From Nocardia mexicana NBRC 108244 (lineage in GTDB: Bacteria > Actinomycetota > Actinomycetes > Mycobacteriales > Mycobacteriaceae): a stretch of 64,000 nucleotides of DNA. Where the stretch lies: assembly GCF_001613165.1 (NCBI RefSeq), contig NZ_BDBV01000062.1, forward strand, positions 1-64,000, written 5' to 3'. The notes under the pieces were generated by a model. It did not search any database. It was given only the letters and a program-made list of their open reading frames with translations, and was not told the origin of the DNA. Shown piece by piece: positions 33,412 through 40,909 of this stretch; position 1 is the stretch's first letter; every line of letters begins with the position of its first letter. The position numbers and the translations under genes are program-made.

Positions 33412-33686
33412 CGGTCGTCCCGTCGGTCGGGCATTCCGATCACGTTCGTGTCGGCACCCCGCGAGGGCTGCCCGACTGTGTTGAACTCGGGGCCGCGTGG
33501 CCAGAAGGGAACGATATGGGGACTGTGGCCGACCGGGACAGTAGCGATGGTGTCCTCGGCTTCACGGAGGCTGTAGGGTCCCCACGCCGCGACCGGGCAC
33601 GATCCGCCGTCGTGTTTCCCGCAGGAACCTCCGGTGGTCACGATCGCCCACTGCGTGTAGTACCGATGTTCGTCCGGCTGTGCCAT
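33408..33686 (-). CDS. Hypothetical 92-aa protein in the small-gene operon
   Basis: Starts at ATG 33686, overlapping the previous stop (TGATG); an ATG at 33695 is in frame. The sequence (MAQPDEHRYYTQWAIVTTGG...WGPYSLREAEDTIATV) suggests a small beta/alpha fold of the kind used for single-domain phage and plasmid proteins. I do not recognise it. Overlaps at both ends indicate that it is translated with its neighbours. Confidence 0.55.
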   Translation of the reverse strand: MAQPDEHRYYTQWAIVTTGGSCGKHDGGSCPVAAWGPYSLREAEDTIATVPVGHSPHIVPFWPRGPEFNTVGQPSRGADTNVIGMPDRRDDR

Positions 33687-33943
33687 CAGCACCACCGCAC
33701 GATGTGCTGTGCCGAGTTGCGCCGAGGCGATGGCGTGTACTCCAGCCAGAATTCATGACGTATCCGGTTCCATAGCTGCGTCCACTTCGGGCGACGCTCC
33801 CGGGCGGTCGCTAGGTCGGTGCCAGGGGCGAAGGTCACGTCGACCGAGTGAGATTCGTTGTGTACGTTCATGATTTCTATCCGATGCCTCTCCAGTCGCC
33901 ACGTTGCTTGCAGTCCGTCGACCTCGGTGGTGTGCTCGCTCAC
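33686..33943 (-). CDS. Hypothetical 85-aa protein in the small-gene operon
   Basis: GTG 33943 overlaps the stop of the upstream winged-helix gene (GTGA) and its own stop overlaps the next start. The protein (MSEHTTEVDGLQATWRLERH...) alternates charged and hydrophobic residues in a beta-rich way and ends with WLEYTPSPRRNSAQHIVRWC. There is no known motif. Confidence 0.55.
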   Translation of the reverse strand: MSEHTTEVDGLQATWRLERHRIEIMNVHNESHSVDVTFAPGTDLATARERRPKWTQLWNRIRHEFWLEYTPSPRRNSAQHIVRWC

Positions 33944-34233
33944 GCGACACCACCGCGCCTACTCGATAAGCGCCCTGACGTTTGCAGGTTCCCGTAGGTG
34001 AATGGCTTGGTAGCCAACGTGTTTCGACCAAGTCGTGTGATCAGAAAGCGGTCGGTGTTCCCGCTGCGCGCGATCAGTCCTCGATCATGAAGGTGTGCAA
34101 CTACTCGGCGAACCTCCCATTTGGTGAGCTTCGCAGCGGCCTTGATCTGCCGTTCGGTGAGCACCCCTCCGAAGTCCAGAGCCCGCAACGCTCGAGCTTG
34201 GGCTACGGTGAGGCTTCCGCGTTCCTGGCTCAT
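33940..34233 (-). CDS. Winged-helix regulator, first gene of the element's minus-strand operon
   Basis: A 97-residue protein with a MarR-like winged helix: AQARALRALDFGGVLTERQIKAAAKLTK, WEVRRVVAHLHDRGLIARSG and FLITRLGRNTLAT. ATG 34233 faces the XRE gene across 180 bp holding several TCGGGA palindromes. It could bind them or compete with the XRE protein there. Five genes follow in the same direction, four of them in overlapping or near-overlapping pairs. Confidence 0.65.
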   Translation of the reverse strand: MSQERGSLTVAQARALRALDFGGVLTERQIKAAAKLTKWEVRRVVAHLHDRGLIARSGNTDRFLITRLGRNTLATKPFTYGNLQTSGRLSSRRGGVA

Positions 34234-34260
34234 GCCGGTATGTTGCTACGGGAAGGCTAT

Positions 34261-34353
34261 GTCGGGAATCCCGACTCGGGAACTTGACATTAGTTGCCGC
34301 AAACGCCCAGCACGGTTCCCGGGAATCCCTGCTTACGATTCCCGAGTCGGGAA
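34261..34353. promoter_or_regulatory. Array of TCGGGA palindromes between divergent regulators
   Basis: The perfect palindromes GTCGGGAATCCCGAC (34261-34275) and TTCCCGAGTCGGGAA (34339-34353) flank two more: ATCCCGACTCGGGAA (34268-34282, one mismatch) and TTCCCGGGAA (34316-34325). A further half-site, GGGAATCGT, follows at about 34372. TTGACAT at 34284-34290 is a possible -35 box on the plus strand. The array lies between the winged-helix gene and the XRE gene. It is probably the switch between the two operons. Confidence 0.7.
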
Positions 34354-34414
34354 ATCCGCAAGTCGGAACGCGGGAATCGTGGGAGACTAAGACCTCGGGT
34401 AGGAGAGAGCGGAG

Positions 34415-35308
34415 ATGCCGAGACAGCGAGAGGGTTCAGGCGGTACGACGTTGCCTAGGCGGCAGCTTGGGAAGGCGTTACGAGAAGCGCGTGATGCGCT
34501 CGGCTACACCCTCCAGCAGGTCTCGGAGGCTCTGGACATCGGAAAGTCCACGTTGTCACGGCTGGAGCTGGGGCAGAACGTGAGGGTGAAGCCGCGGGAG
34601 ATCGAGTACATCTGCAGCTTCTATGAGTTGCCGCCGGAGAAGGTCGAGCATCTGAAGTCGCTAGCGGAGCAAGCGAGCACGAAGTCATGGTGGCAGGGTG
34701 ATCGAGACCTGATGGCACCGGGCTTCGATACCTATGTTGACCTGGAAGCTTCGGCCAACCATCTTCGGTTCTTTCAATCCCTCATCGTTCCCGGCCTGCT
34801 TCAGACAGCAGATTACGCGAGATCGCTCGGGGAATCGTTCTACGTGCCCGAGACACCGGAGGAGATCGACAGACGAGTTGCGCTTCGGATGCGTCGAGCG
34901 AGCATCATTACGCGGCAGACCAAACCCGTGCACGCTGAATTCGTCTTGCACGAATCGCTGTTGCGAACGTTGGTGGGATCGCGGCAGATCATGGCTGATC
35001 AGATGCGGCATCTCGCTGATTTGAGCACGCGAGAGAATATCGTGATTCGAATTCTTCAGCACAGTGCCGGGTTCCCGGTAGGAGCGCCTCTCACTCCGTT
35101 CATCGTCTTGGACTTCCCACAGAGTCGCGGAAGCGCCGAGCCCCCTATTGTCTATACCGAAAGTCCAGTTGGTACTATGTTTTTCGAGGAAGAAGGCGAC
35201 GTGAAGAGGTTCCGGGAAATGTACGACATCCTGAGTGAAAAAGCGATGGATGACGTTAAGTCAAGAGACTTTCTGAGAAAGATGGCGAAGGCGCACTCGG
35301 GGAAATAG
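34415..35308 (+). CDS. XRE family regulator with DUF5753 domain
   Basis: A 297-residue regulator. The N-terminal helix-turn-helix spans about residues 17-72 (LGKALREARDALGYTLQQVS, IGKSTLSRLELG). A DUF5753 domain follows at about 100-290, with FQSLIVPGLLQTADYARSL and ESLLRTLVGS. This is the WhiJ-like type found across actinobacteria beside a DUF397 gene. The DUF397 gene follows after 17 nt. The GC content is lower than in the surrounding chromosome, fitting the mobile element. It probably acts on the palindromes upstream. Confidence 0.9.
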   Translation: MPRQREGSGGTTLPRRQLGKALREARDALGYTLQQVSEALDIGKSTLSRLELGQNVRVKPREIEYICSFYELPPEKVEHLKSLAEQASTKSWWQGDRDLMAPGFDTYVDLEASANHLRFFQSLIVPGLLQTADYARSLGESFYVPETPEEIDRRVALRMRRASIITRQTKPVHAEFVLHESLLRTLVGSRQIMADQMRHLADLSTRENIVIRILQHSAGFPVGAPLTPFIVLDFPQSRGSAEPPIVYTESPVGTMFFEEEGDVKRFREMYDILSEKAMDDVKSRDFLRKMAKAHSGK

Positions 35309-35325
35309 CAAGGGAGATATGTAAA

Positions 35326-35535
35326 GTGAGCATTGATGTGTCTGGCGCAAGATGGTTCAAGTCCAGCCGCAGCGCTAGTGACAAGGAGTGCGTAGAGGTG
35401 GCATGGCTGGACGCCGGTCACGTCGGTGTGCGGGACAGCAAGAACCCAGCTGGCGGCGCATTGGTCTTCACCCCGGCCGAGTGGGATGCCTTCACGGCCG
35501 AAATGTCGGAAGGTGGGTACAACCGCCCCACTTAG
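35326..35535 (+). CDS. DUF397 protein paired with the XRE regulator
   Basis: A 69-residue DUF397 protein with GTG 35326 and AAGGGAG upstream. It has WFKSSRSASDKECVEVAWLD, VGVRDSKNPAGG and FTPAEWDAFTAEM. In the better studied pairs of this sort the small protein modulates its XRE partner, with toxin-antitoxin-like behaviour in some cases. It ends just before a hairpin at 35564. Confidence 0.88.
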   Translation: MSIDVSGARWFKSSRSASDKECVEVAWLDAGHVGVRDSKNPAGGALVFTPAEWDAFTAEMSEGGYNRPT

Positions 35536-35563
35536 AACCTTGGCAGGACCTACGCGCATACGA

Positions 35564-35601
35564 AACGGCCTCTCTCCGAAGAACTTTCGGAGGAGGCCGT
35601 T
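35564..35601 (+). terminator. Hairpin after the XRE/DUF397 pair
   Basis: AACGGCCTC and TCCGAA pair with TTTCGGA and GAGGCCGTT across a GAAC loop, 29 nt after the DUF397 stop. The stem is about 16 bp with one bulge. Confidence 0.7.
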
Positions 35602-36427
35602 CGCCATATCCAACCCTGAACCCGCCCTGGTGCCGGGTCAAGCTGTCGACGGACATCGGGTGGCCTTGGGCAGACTGACATACGATCGACGTGGCCGAAA
35701 TCAGGCAACTCCGTGTTTGTCAATTCTGACACGCCAGGAGATTCCTGCACTGAACGTGCGGGTCTGCTGGTACCGCACAAAATGTACCCAGGTTGGATCT
35801 TGACGGGGGCTTGTTTGACGGGATGATGGAGGGTAAGGGACTGGTCGGATTGTCGGGCTAGCAGGAAGGATTCAGTAGGAATCTGGTGGGTCCCTTGCGC
35901 TTGAGCGAGGCGGTCGGAGGGAAGATCGCACCGAGGTGTGATCCCGTCTCGTGCTGGCGTCCGGAGTGATTGTTCCGTGTCGACGATGGTTTCTCGGCAC
36001 GATCGCGGCCCCGCGAACTCCGGTGCTGTGTGTTGGATGGGGCATTTCAGCATGTAGATCCGCGTGGATGCACGCGTGGCGTCGCGCTGCGCCTTGGCGT
36101 TGGGCGGGGCGAGGTCACACCTGGCGTGTGCCTTGGTCCCCGTCCGCGCGGGGTCGCAGTGATGATGGGTGGCGTCGAGCACGAACAGAGAGGAGGTGAG
36201 GCGAGACGAGTGAGGTGGATTCAGTGATGGTCTGACGTTTTCGTTGGCTGTCCCCCCGGGTGCGACCGAGGGGACAGCGTGAACGAAAAAACTCCCCAGG
36301 ATTTCGGGTTCCGGCCCTACCTGCGGAGTCCCCTTTCGTAGCAGAAACGGAGTTCTGCTGTGTCCAGAGTAGTACATACGCGCGTTCAGCGTCATCTGCC
36401 CAGGTGTTGCGGGGCGGAGGGCGCGAG
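35602..36427. other. Non-coding block of the element, possible origin or transfer region
   Basis: I see no convincing gene in 826 bp. The region contains a 9-bp stem GCTGTCCCC/GGGGACAGC (36247-36255, 36270-36278) flanked by TTTTCGTT and AACGAAAA, which extend the pairing. A second inverted repeat AGCAGAA/TTCTGCT lies at 36340-36359. In such elements the transfer locus or a replication origin often lies near tra and rep. That role is only inferred here. Confidence 0.4.
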
Positions 36428-36550
36428 ATGACTAGCGCGTCCCGGATGGGTCCGGGGTCACTGCCAGACTGGACCGCAGTTCTCCTGTTTGTGCTGGTCA
36501 GAAGCATCTGCAAAGCAAAGATGATCACACATAAAAGGAGTTGGCCGTAA
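36428..36550 (+). CDS. 40-residue membrane peptide coupled to the transfer genes
   Basis: ATG 36428 has GGAGG 7 nt upstream. The stop shares TAATG with the start of the next gene (36548-36552). The peptide has one hydrophobic segment (WTAVLLFVLVRSIC) followed by a basic end (KAKMITHKRSWP), so it is probably a single-pass inner-membrane protein. Small hydrophobic Spd proteins accompany tra genes in pSAM2-like elements. Homology cannot be judged at this length. Confidence 0.5.
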   Translation: MTSASRMGPGSLPDWTAVLLFVLVRSICKAKMITHKRSWP

Positions 36551-37023
36551 TGGCTGGAGAACGTGGTAACGATCCAATCAATACCCGGAAGGATTTTCGG
36601 TTCAAGACGACGTTCGATGAGTATTTCGAACAGGGTGTGATTCAGATCAGGCCGATTCGCCCGGATACGGAATACACCAATGACCCCAACAAGGTCGGGG
36701 CCCAGAAGCGCGATCCCGTGACGGGTCTGCTGATGTGGCGAATGGCGGTGATGGACCCGAATGAACCCAACCCCCGGCGGGCGTCGTATGACGTGATCCT
36801 GCTGGCGGATACCGAGCCGGTACCGACGACCGAAGAGATTCGGCCGGGGCTTCGCCCGGTGGTCCTCGAGGGTGTGACCGTGCAGCCCCGCATCGCCGGG
36901 CAGAACGAGTTCAAGTACCTCGACAAGACGGTCCGGGCAACCGGTTTCGCTCCTGCTCCGGGTACGGGCGGCCGGTCCGGCGGCGCGGCGGCTGGTCCCG
37001 CGTCGGGCAAGAACGCGGGCTGA
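36550..37023 (+). CDS. Conserved element protein upstream of the translocase
   Basis: A 157-residue protein with ATG 36550 and AAAAGGAG about 10 nt before it. It is a beta-rich single domain (FDEYFEQGVIQIRPIRPDTEY, RRASYDVILLADTEPVPTT, PRIAGQNEFKYLDKTVRATGF) with a flexible Gly/Ala-rich end. Proteins of this look often precede the FtsK-like gene in actinomycete integrative elements. I know no proven function. Confidence 0.75.
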   Translation: MAGERGNDPINTRKDFRFKTTFDEYFEQGVIQIRPIRPDTEYTNDPNKVGAQKRDPVTGLLMWRMAVMDPNEPNPRRASYDVILLADTEPVPTTEEIRPGLRPVVLEGVTVQPRIAGQNEFKYLDKTVRATGFAPAPGTGGRSGGAAAGPASGKNAG

Positions 37024-37174
37024 TTCGCCCCATTTCCGGGCGTAGGGCGGCGGGCACGATCGGCGGTAAACCGGTCGTGCCCGCCCCTCCTCCCTCTCGC
37101 TCCTTCTTCCTGCAATTCGGTTGCAGGACAAGACTTTTCGAAATGAACCTGATGGAAAGGTTCTGGTACTGATC

Positions 37175-38710
37175 ATGGTTCGTTCTTCGGACTATCAGAA
37201 ACGGCCGCCCAACGACACGTTCGGCGAGTTCTCGATAATGGTGGTGGAACTGCTCGGCAAACTCGGGGTCGGGTTGCTGCTGGCGGTGTGGTGGTCGGTG
37301 TTGTTCCCGATGCTGTCATTACCGGTCGCGGGCGCGGTCGCGTTGGGCTGGTGGCAGGGCTGGCCGTACGGGGCGGCGGCCGGTGCCGGTGTGGTGCTGG
37401 GGTGGGCGGTGTGGCGGATGCGGTGGCCCGCCTCGTTCGAGCGGTGGGTGACCGGCCGGATGCGGCAACGGTATTGGCGGTGGTACCGCTACAACCGCCG
37501 GTGGCGGTCGGTAATGGCGCTGCAGGGCCTCACCGCACAGCTGGACGAACGGGTACTGACCCCGCCCGTGGTGAGCATCCGGGTCGGCCGGATAGTCGAC
37601 GTGGTCGACGTCGCTATGCTCGACGGGCAGGAAGTCGAGACCTGGGAAAGGCATGCGGAGAAGCTGCGGCATTCGTTCCGTGCCATCGGATTACGGGTCC
37701 GCCACAGCGAATCGGGGCGCGTCCGCCTGGAGGTGATCCACACCGATATTCTCCGCAAACCCATCCCACTCCCCCGCGTGGTCGTGGACGCGAGAACGGT
37801 TGACCTGGAGGCGGTGACGGTCGGCACGACCCAGCTCGCGCAACCGTGGCAGCTGGAACTGCTGGGCACGCATTTCCTGTGCGGCGGCGCAACGGGTGCG
37901 GGGAAAGGATCGGTGGCGTGGTCGGCGATCGCTGCGGTCGGCCCGTTGATCGCGGAGGGTTCGGTGGTGGTGTGGGTGATCGACCCGAAAGGCGGCGCGG
38001 AGTTCGGGTTCGGGATGGGCTGGTTCGACCGGTTCGCCTACGACAACACCACGGGCGCGCTCGAGTTGCTGCGGGAGGCGGCGCGGGTGTTGCTGGCGCG
38101 CATGGCCCGCATCCGGGGCAAGGCCCGCAAGGTCTACCCCACGCCGGAGGAACCGATGATTCTGCTGATCATCGATGAGGCGGCGTCGCTGACCGAGTAC
38201 TACGCCGACAAGAAGGTCAAAGACGAAATCGAACGGCTCCTCGGCTTGATCCTCACCATGGGACGCGCCGCCGCTGTCGTCGTGCACGGATACGCCCAAG
38301 ATCCCAGTAAGGAGGTCATCCGTCTCAGACAGTTATTTCCTGTTCGTGCGGCTTTACGGGTGCGGGAGAAAACACAGGTCGGCATGGTGCTCGGGGACTC
38401 GGCGCGGGAGCGGGGCGGGCTGGCCGATCTCATCTCGCTCAAGACTCCCGGCGTGGGGTATGTGCAGATCACCCCGGCCGCCGATCCGGGCGACGACGAA
38501 CGCAGCGAAGCCGAAGAACAGCGGGCCGATATCGAGCGGGTCCGGGCGTTCCACGTGACCGACGACGATATCCGCTGGATCATCAACACCTACCGGCCAC
38601 CACGCCGCTACCACGGTGACCAGGTGCCCGGCGAACCGGTCGTGATCGACCTCGATGAACACCTCTACAGCGACAACCCGGACCGGAACGGCAAGAGCCG
38701 CAACCGATAA
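37175..38710 (+). CDS. FtsK/SpoIIIE-type translocase (TraB-like)
   Basis: A 511-residue motor for transferring double-stranded DNA between mycelial cells, as TraB does for Streptomyces elements. Two membrane helices lie at about 25-85. The ATPase has Walker A GGATGAGKGS (about residue 240) and Walker B ILLIIDEAASL (about 330). The C-terminal DNA-recognition part (ADIERVRAFHVTDDDIRWI) ends the protein. The start is ATG 37175 with GGAAAGG somewhat distant. It lies between the conserved 157-aa protein and rep. Confidence 0.9.
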   Translation: MVRSSDYQKRPPNDTFGEFSIMVVELLGKLGVGLLLAVWWSVLFPMLSLPVAGAVALGWWQGWPYGAAAGAGVVLGWAVWRMRWPASFERWVTGRMRQRYWRWYRYNRRWRSVMALQGLTAQLDERVLTPPVVSIRVGRIVDVVDVAMLDGQEVETWERHAEKLRHSFRAIGLRVRHSESGRVRLEVIHTDILRKPIPLPRVVVDARTVDLEAVTVGTTQLAQPWQLELLGTHFLCGGATGAGKGSVAWSAIAAVGPLIAEGSVVVWVIDPKGGAEFGFGMGWFDRFAYDNTTGALELLREAARVLLARMARIRGKARKVYPTPEEPMILLIIDEAASLTEYYADKKVKDEIERLLGLILTMGRAAAVVVHGYAQDPSKEVIRLRQLFPVRAALRVREKTQVGMVLGDSARERGGLADLISLKTPGVGYVQITPAADPGDDERSEAEEQRADIERVRAFHVTDDDIRWIINTYRPPRRYHGDQVPGEPVVIDLDEHLYSDNPDRNGKSRNR

Positions 38711-38959
38711 CCCCCACCCCATACACGCGGTACGCCCCACCGGTCCGGATGGGGCGTACTGTGGAAAATGCCGCGACCAACATCATCAGACACACAATCT
38801 TTGCGGCCCTGCGCGATACAGCGCCCCGAGGCACCGAGTCGGCGGTGTCACACGAACCTCAATTCTGTTCCGGCGGTTGATTTCTCGTCCATGGACTCAT
38901 GGCGGGCTGCCGGAATCGCAGGCGTGCCCCACATCTCGGGCGCGTGCTCCACATGTTCG
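38711..38959 (+). other. Gap between translocase and rep with a CxxC-His coding frame
   Basis: No gene is called. The frame that continues into rep is open here and reads AYCGKCRDQHHQTHNLC, a zinc-site-like pattern. It would give a rep product with a 117-residue N-terminal extension from ATG 38655. That start has no ribosome site as good as the one for ATG 39006. Confidence 0.3.
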
Positions 38960-38996
38960 CTCCTGTCGTGAGTCGGTTCCGACTGTCCGACAGGAG
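38960..38996 (+). promoter_or_regulatory. Hairpin sequestering the rep ribosome binding site
   Basis: CTCCTGTCG (38960-38968) pairs exactly with CGACAGGAG (38988-38996), which contains the AGGAG of rep. An inner stem AGTCGG/CCGACT with a TT loop closes it. Folded, the ribosome site 9 nt before ATG 39006 would be blocked. It could regulate Rep translation, or be a Rep binding site on DNA. Confidence 0.6.
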
Positions 38997-39005
38997 CTTT
39001 CAACA

Positions 39006-40730
39006 ATGTCCGAACAGGATGCGGCGGGGCGGGGGCCGTCGTTCGATCATGTAGCCGTCGCTACCGCGCTGCGGTACGGGGTATGTATCCGGCCGGTGGT
39101 GCTGGAACGCCGCGACACCGAGACCGGAGCACGCGAACTGGTGCCGGTGCCGTGCGGGCACACCCGCGAATCCGTCTGCGCACCATGCGCCACCAAGCAC
39201 AAAGCGCTACGGCTCGCGCAATGCCGGGAAGGCTGGCACCTCGACCACGAACCCGAGATCCCGCGCCCACAACCGACGTTCGACCAGACCGGGCTCATGT
39301 ACTACCGGTCGGACCTGGTGAAGGCACTCACCGAAGCAGAACACAACGGTGACACCGACGAAGTGACGGAACTGCGCGCCGAAATCGCTTGGGCCGACAA
39401 GGAACTCACCGAACTCGGGATGCGCGGAAAGCCCCCGGAAATCGACACAGACGCCCTGGCCGCCGGGACCGACACCGATACCGATACCGACGACGTGGAG
39501 AACAGCGCTGGTGAGGCCGATGAGGATGAGCCCCGGCGGCGGTCGACTCGGCGACGGGAGGATGTGCCGGAGTTGCCGCGTCTGCCGGTGTCGGATCGCA
39601 CCCTGGGCCGGGAGTACGCGGGCAAGTACAAGCCCTCGATGATGATCACGCTCACGCTGCCCAGCTACGGACACGTCCACCGCGACGACGGCACCCCCAC
39701 CGACCCGGACAGCTACGACTACCAGCGGGCGGCGTGGGATGCGATCTGGTTCTCCCGGCTGCTGTCGCGCTGGATTCAGAACCTGCGCCGCGCCGTCGGT
39801 TGGAATATTCAATATTTCGCCACCGTGGAACCGCAACGGCGGGGTGCGCCGCATGTGCATATCGCGATCCGCGGGACAGTCCCCAAACGGATACTCCGGC
39901 AAGTCACCGCCGCGACCTACCACCAAGTGTGGTGGCCACACCCCGACCGCCTCATCTACGACCCGGACGGTTCCCAGGTCCCTCTGTGGGACCGCGACAC
40001 CAAGACGTTCGTGGACCCGCACACGCGAGAACCGTTACAGGCGTGGGCCGACGCGATGGAAGCCACCTTCGATGACGACGAACCGGCACACGTGGCACGC
40101 TTCGGCACCCAGGTGCACGCGAAGGGCATTTTGGGCGGTAGCGAGGAAGCGAAGCGGCATATCGGGTATCTGTGCAAGTACCTGACCAAGTCGGTGGATG
40201 AGGTCGTGGAGGCTACCACCGCCCGCCAGCACGATCATTACGACCGCCTGCACGAAACACTGTGCCGCACACCGTGTTCGGACCGGTGCGCGGTGTGGCT
40301 GCTGTACGGCATCGTGCCCAAGGGTGCGGGGTCACGGATGCAACCCGGCCGGTGTAAGGCTCGCGCCCATCGCCGCGAAACTCTTGGGCTGCCGGGCAAC
40401 CGGGTACTGACCTCGGAACGATGGACGGGCAAGACGCTCGGTGATCACAAGGCCGACCGCATGGACTTCGTGCGCCGCGTGCTCGCTGCGGGCGGGATCG
40501 ACAAACCCGAACCCGACCCGCGTCGCTACACCTGGTCGACCCTCGCCCCGGGTACCCGGGTTCCGTCGCGGGCGCATCTGCTGATGTCGGCAATCGCGGA
40601 ACGCATTGCATGGCAAGCCGAATACGACCGGGCCATGGCGGCGGCGCAATACCCGCCCGAAGCGGATGACGGCGGCGGGTCAGGGCCGCAATGTTGTTCG
40701 GCAACCGGGGAACCGGGGGAACCGCGATGA
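39006..40730 (+). CDS. RepSA-type HUH replication initiator
   Basis: A 574-residue initiator with AGGAG 9 nt before ATG 39006. The N-terminal zinc-like cluster (VPCGHTRESVCAPCA, LAQCREGW) is followed by a variable acidic linker. The nuclease part has MMITLTLPSYGHV, the HUH motif in GAPHVHIAIRG (His 283 and 285) and a candidate catalytic Tyr in YLCKYLTKS (about 392). It nicks DNA to start rolling-circle replication of the excised element. Its stop overlaps the next start (ATGA, 40727-40730). Confidence 0.9.
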   Translation: MSEQDAAGRGPSFDHVAVATALRYGVCIRPVVLERRDTETGARELVPVPCGHTRESVCAPCATKHKALRLAQCREGWHLDHEPEIPRPQPTFDQTGLMYYRSDLVKALTEAEHNGDTDEVTELRAEIAWADKELTELGMRGKPPEIDTDALAAGTDTDTDTDDVENSAGEADEDEPRRRSTRRREDVPELPRLPVSDRTLGREYAGKYKPSMMITLTLPSYGHVHRDDGTPTDPDSYDYQRAAWDAIWFSRLLSRWIQNLRRAVGWNIQYFATVEPQRRGAPHVHIAIRGTVPKRILRQVTAATYHQVWWPHPDRLIYDPDGSQVPLWDRDTKTFVDPHTREPLQAWADAMEATFDDDEPAHVARFGTQVHAKGILGGSEEAKRHIGYLCKYLTKSVDEVVEATTARQHDHYDRLHETLCRTPCSDRCAVWLLYGIVPKGAGSRMQPGRCKARAHRRETLGLPGNRVLTSERWTGKTLGDHKADRMDFVRRVLAAGGIDKPEPDPRRYTWSTLAPGTRVPSRAHLLMSAIAERIAWQAEYDRAMAAAQYPPEADDGGGSGPQCCSATGEPGEPR

Positions 40731-40909
40731 CGGCCGCACCGAGACGACGGCGGCGGGAGTGGACTCCGGAAGAGCTGGAATGGCTGGACAAGACCCAGGA
40801 ACGGCTGTCCGGGCCGCTTACCGAGTGGCAGCTGTCGGTACTGCGGTACTGGTGGAACGGTGGCTACGCCCGCGACGACAACTCCGGCGGTGTAGATCGG
40901 GCCAGCTAG
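40727..40909 (+). CDS. Small protein coupled to rep, convergent with the integrase
   Basis: A 60-residue protein. ATG 40727 overlaps the rep stop and GGGGGA lies 6 nt upstream. It has a basic N-terminus (PRRRRREWTPEELEWLDKTQE) and a short helical remainder (TEWQLSVLRYWWNGG). It occupies the place where many such elements carry an excisionase, but no helix-turn-helix is evident. Its last 4 nt overlap the integrase stop from the opposite strand. Confidence 0.65.
   Translation: MTAAPRRRRREWTPEELEWLDKTQERLSGPLTEWQLSVLRYWWNGGYARDDNSGGVDRAS

Noticed and set aside
36247..36278. Hairpin before the transfer genes read as a terminator
   Set aside because: Neither strand has a T-run after it, and no gene ends nearby; more likely a structural or binding element.
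35550..36395. 281-codon minus-strand ORF in the element
   Set aside because: It crosses a terminator hairpin and non-coding repeats and lacks protein-like composition or a ribosome site.
38655..40730. 691-residue Rep reading from ATG 38655
   Set aside because: ATG 39006 has an AGGAG site at ideal spacing and gives the expected N-terminus; the longer reading crosses the end of the translocase gene.
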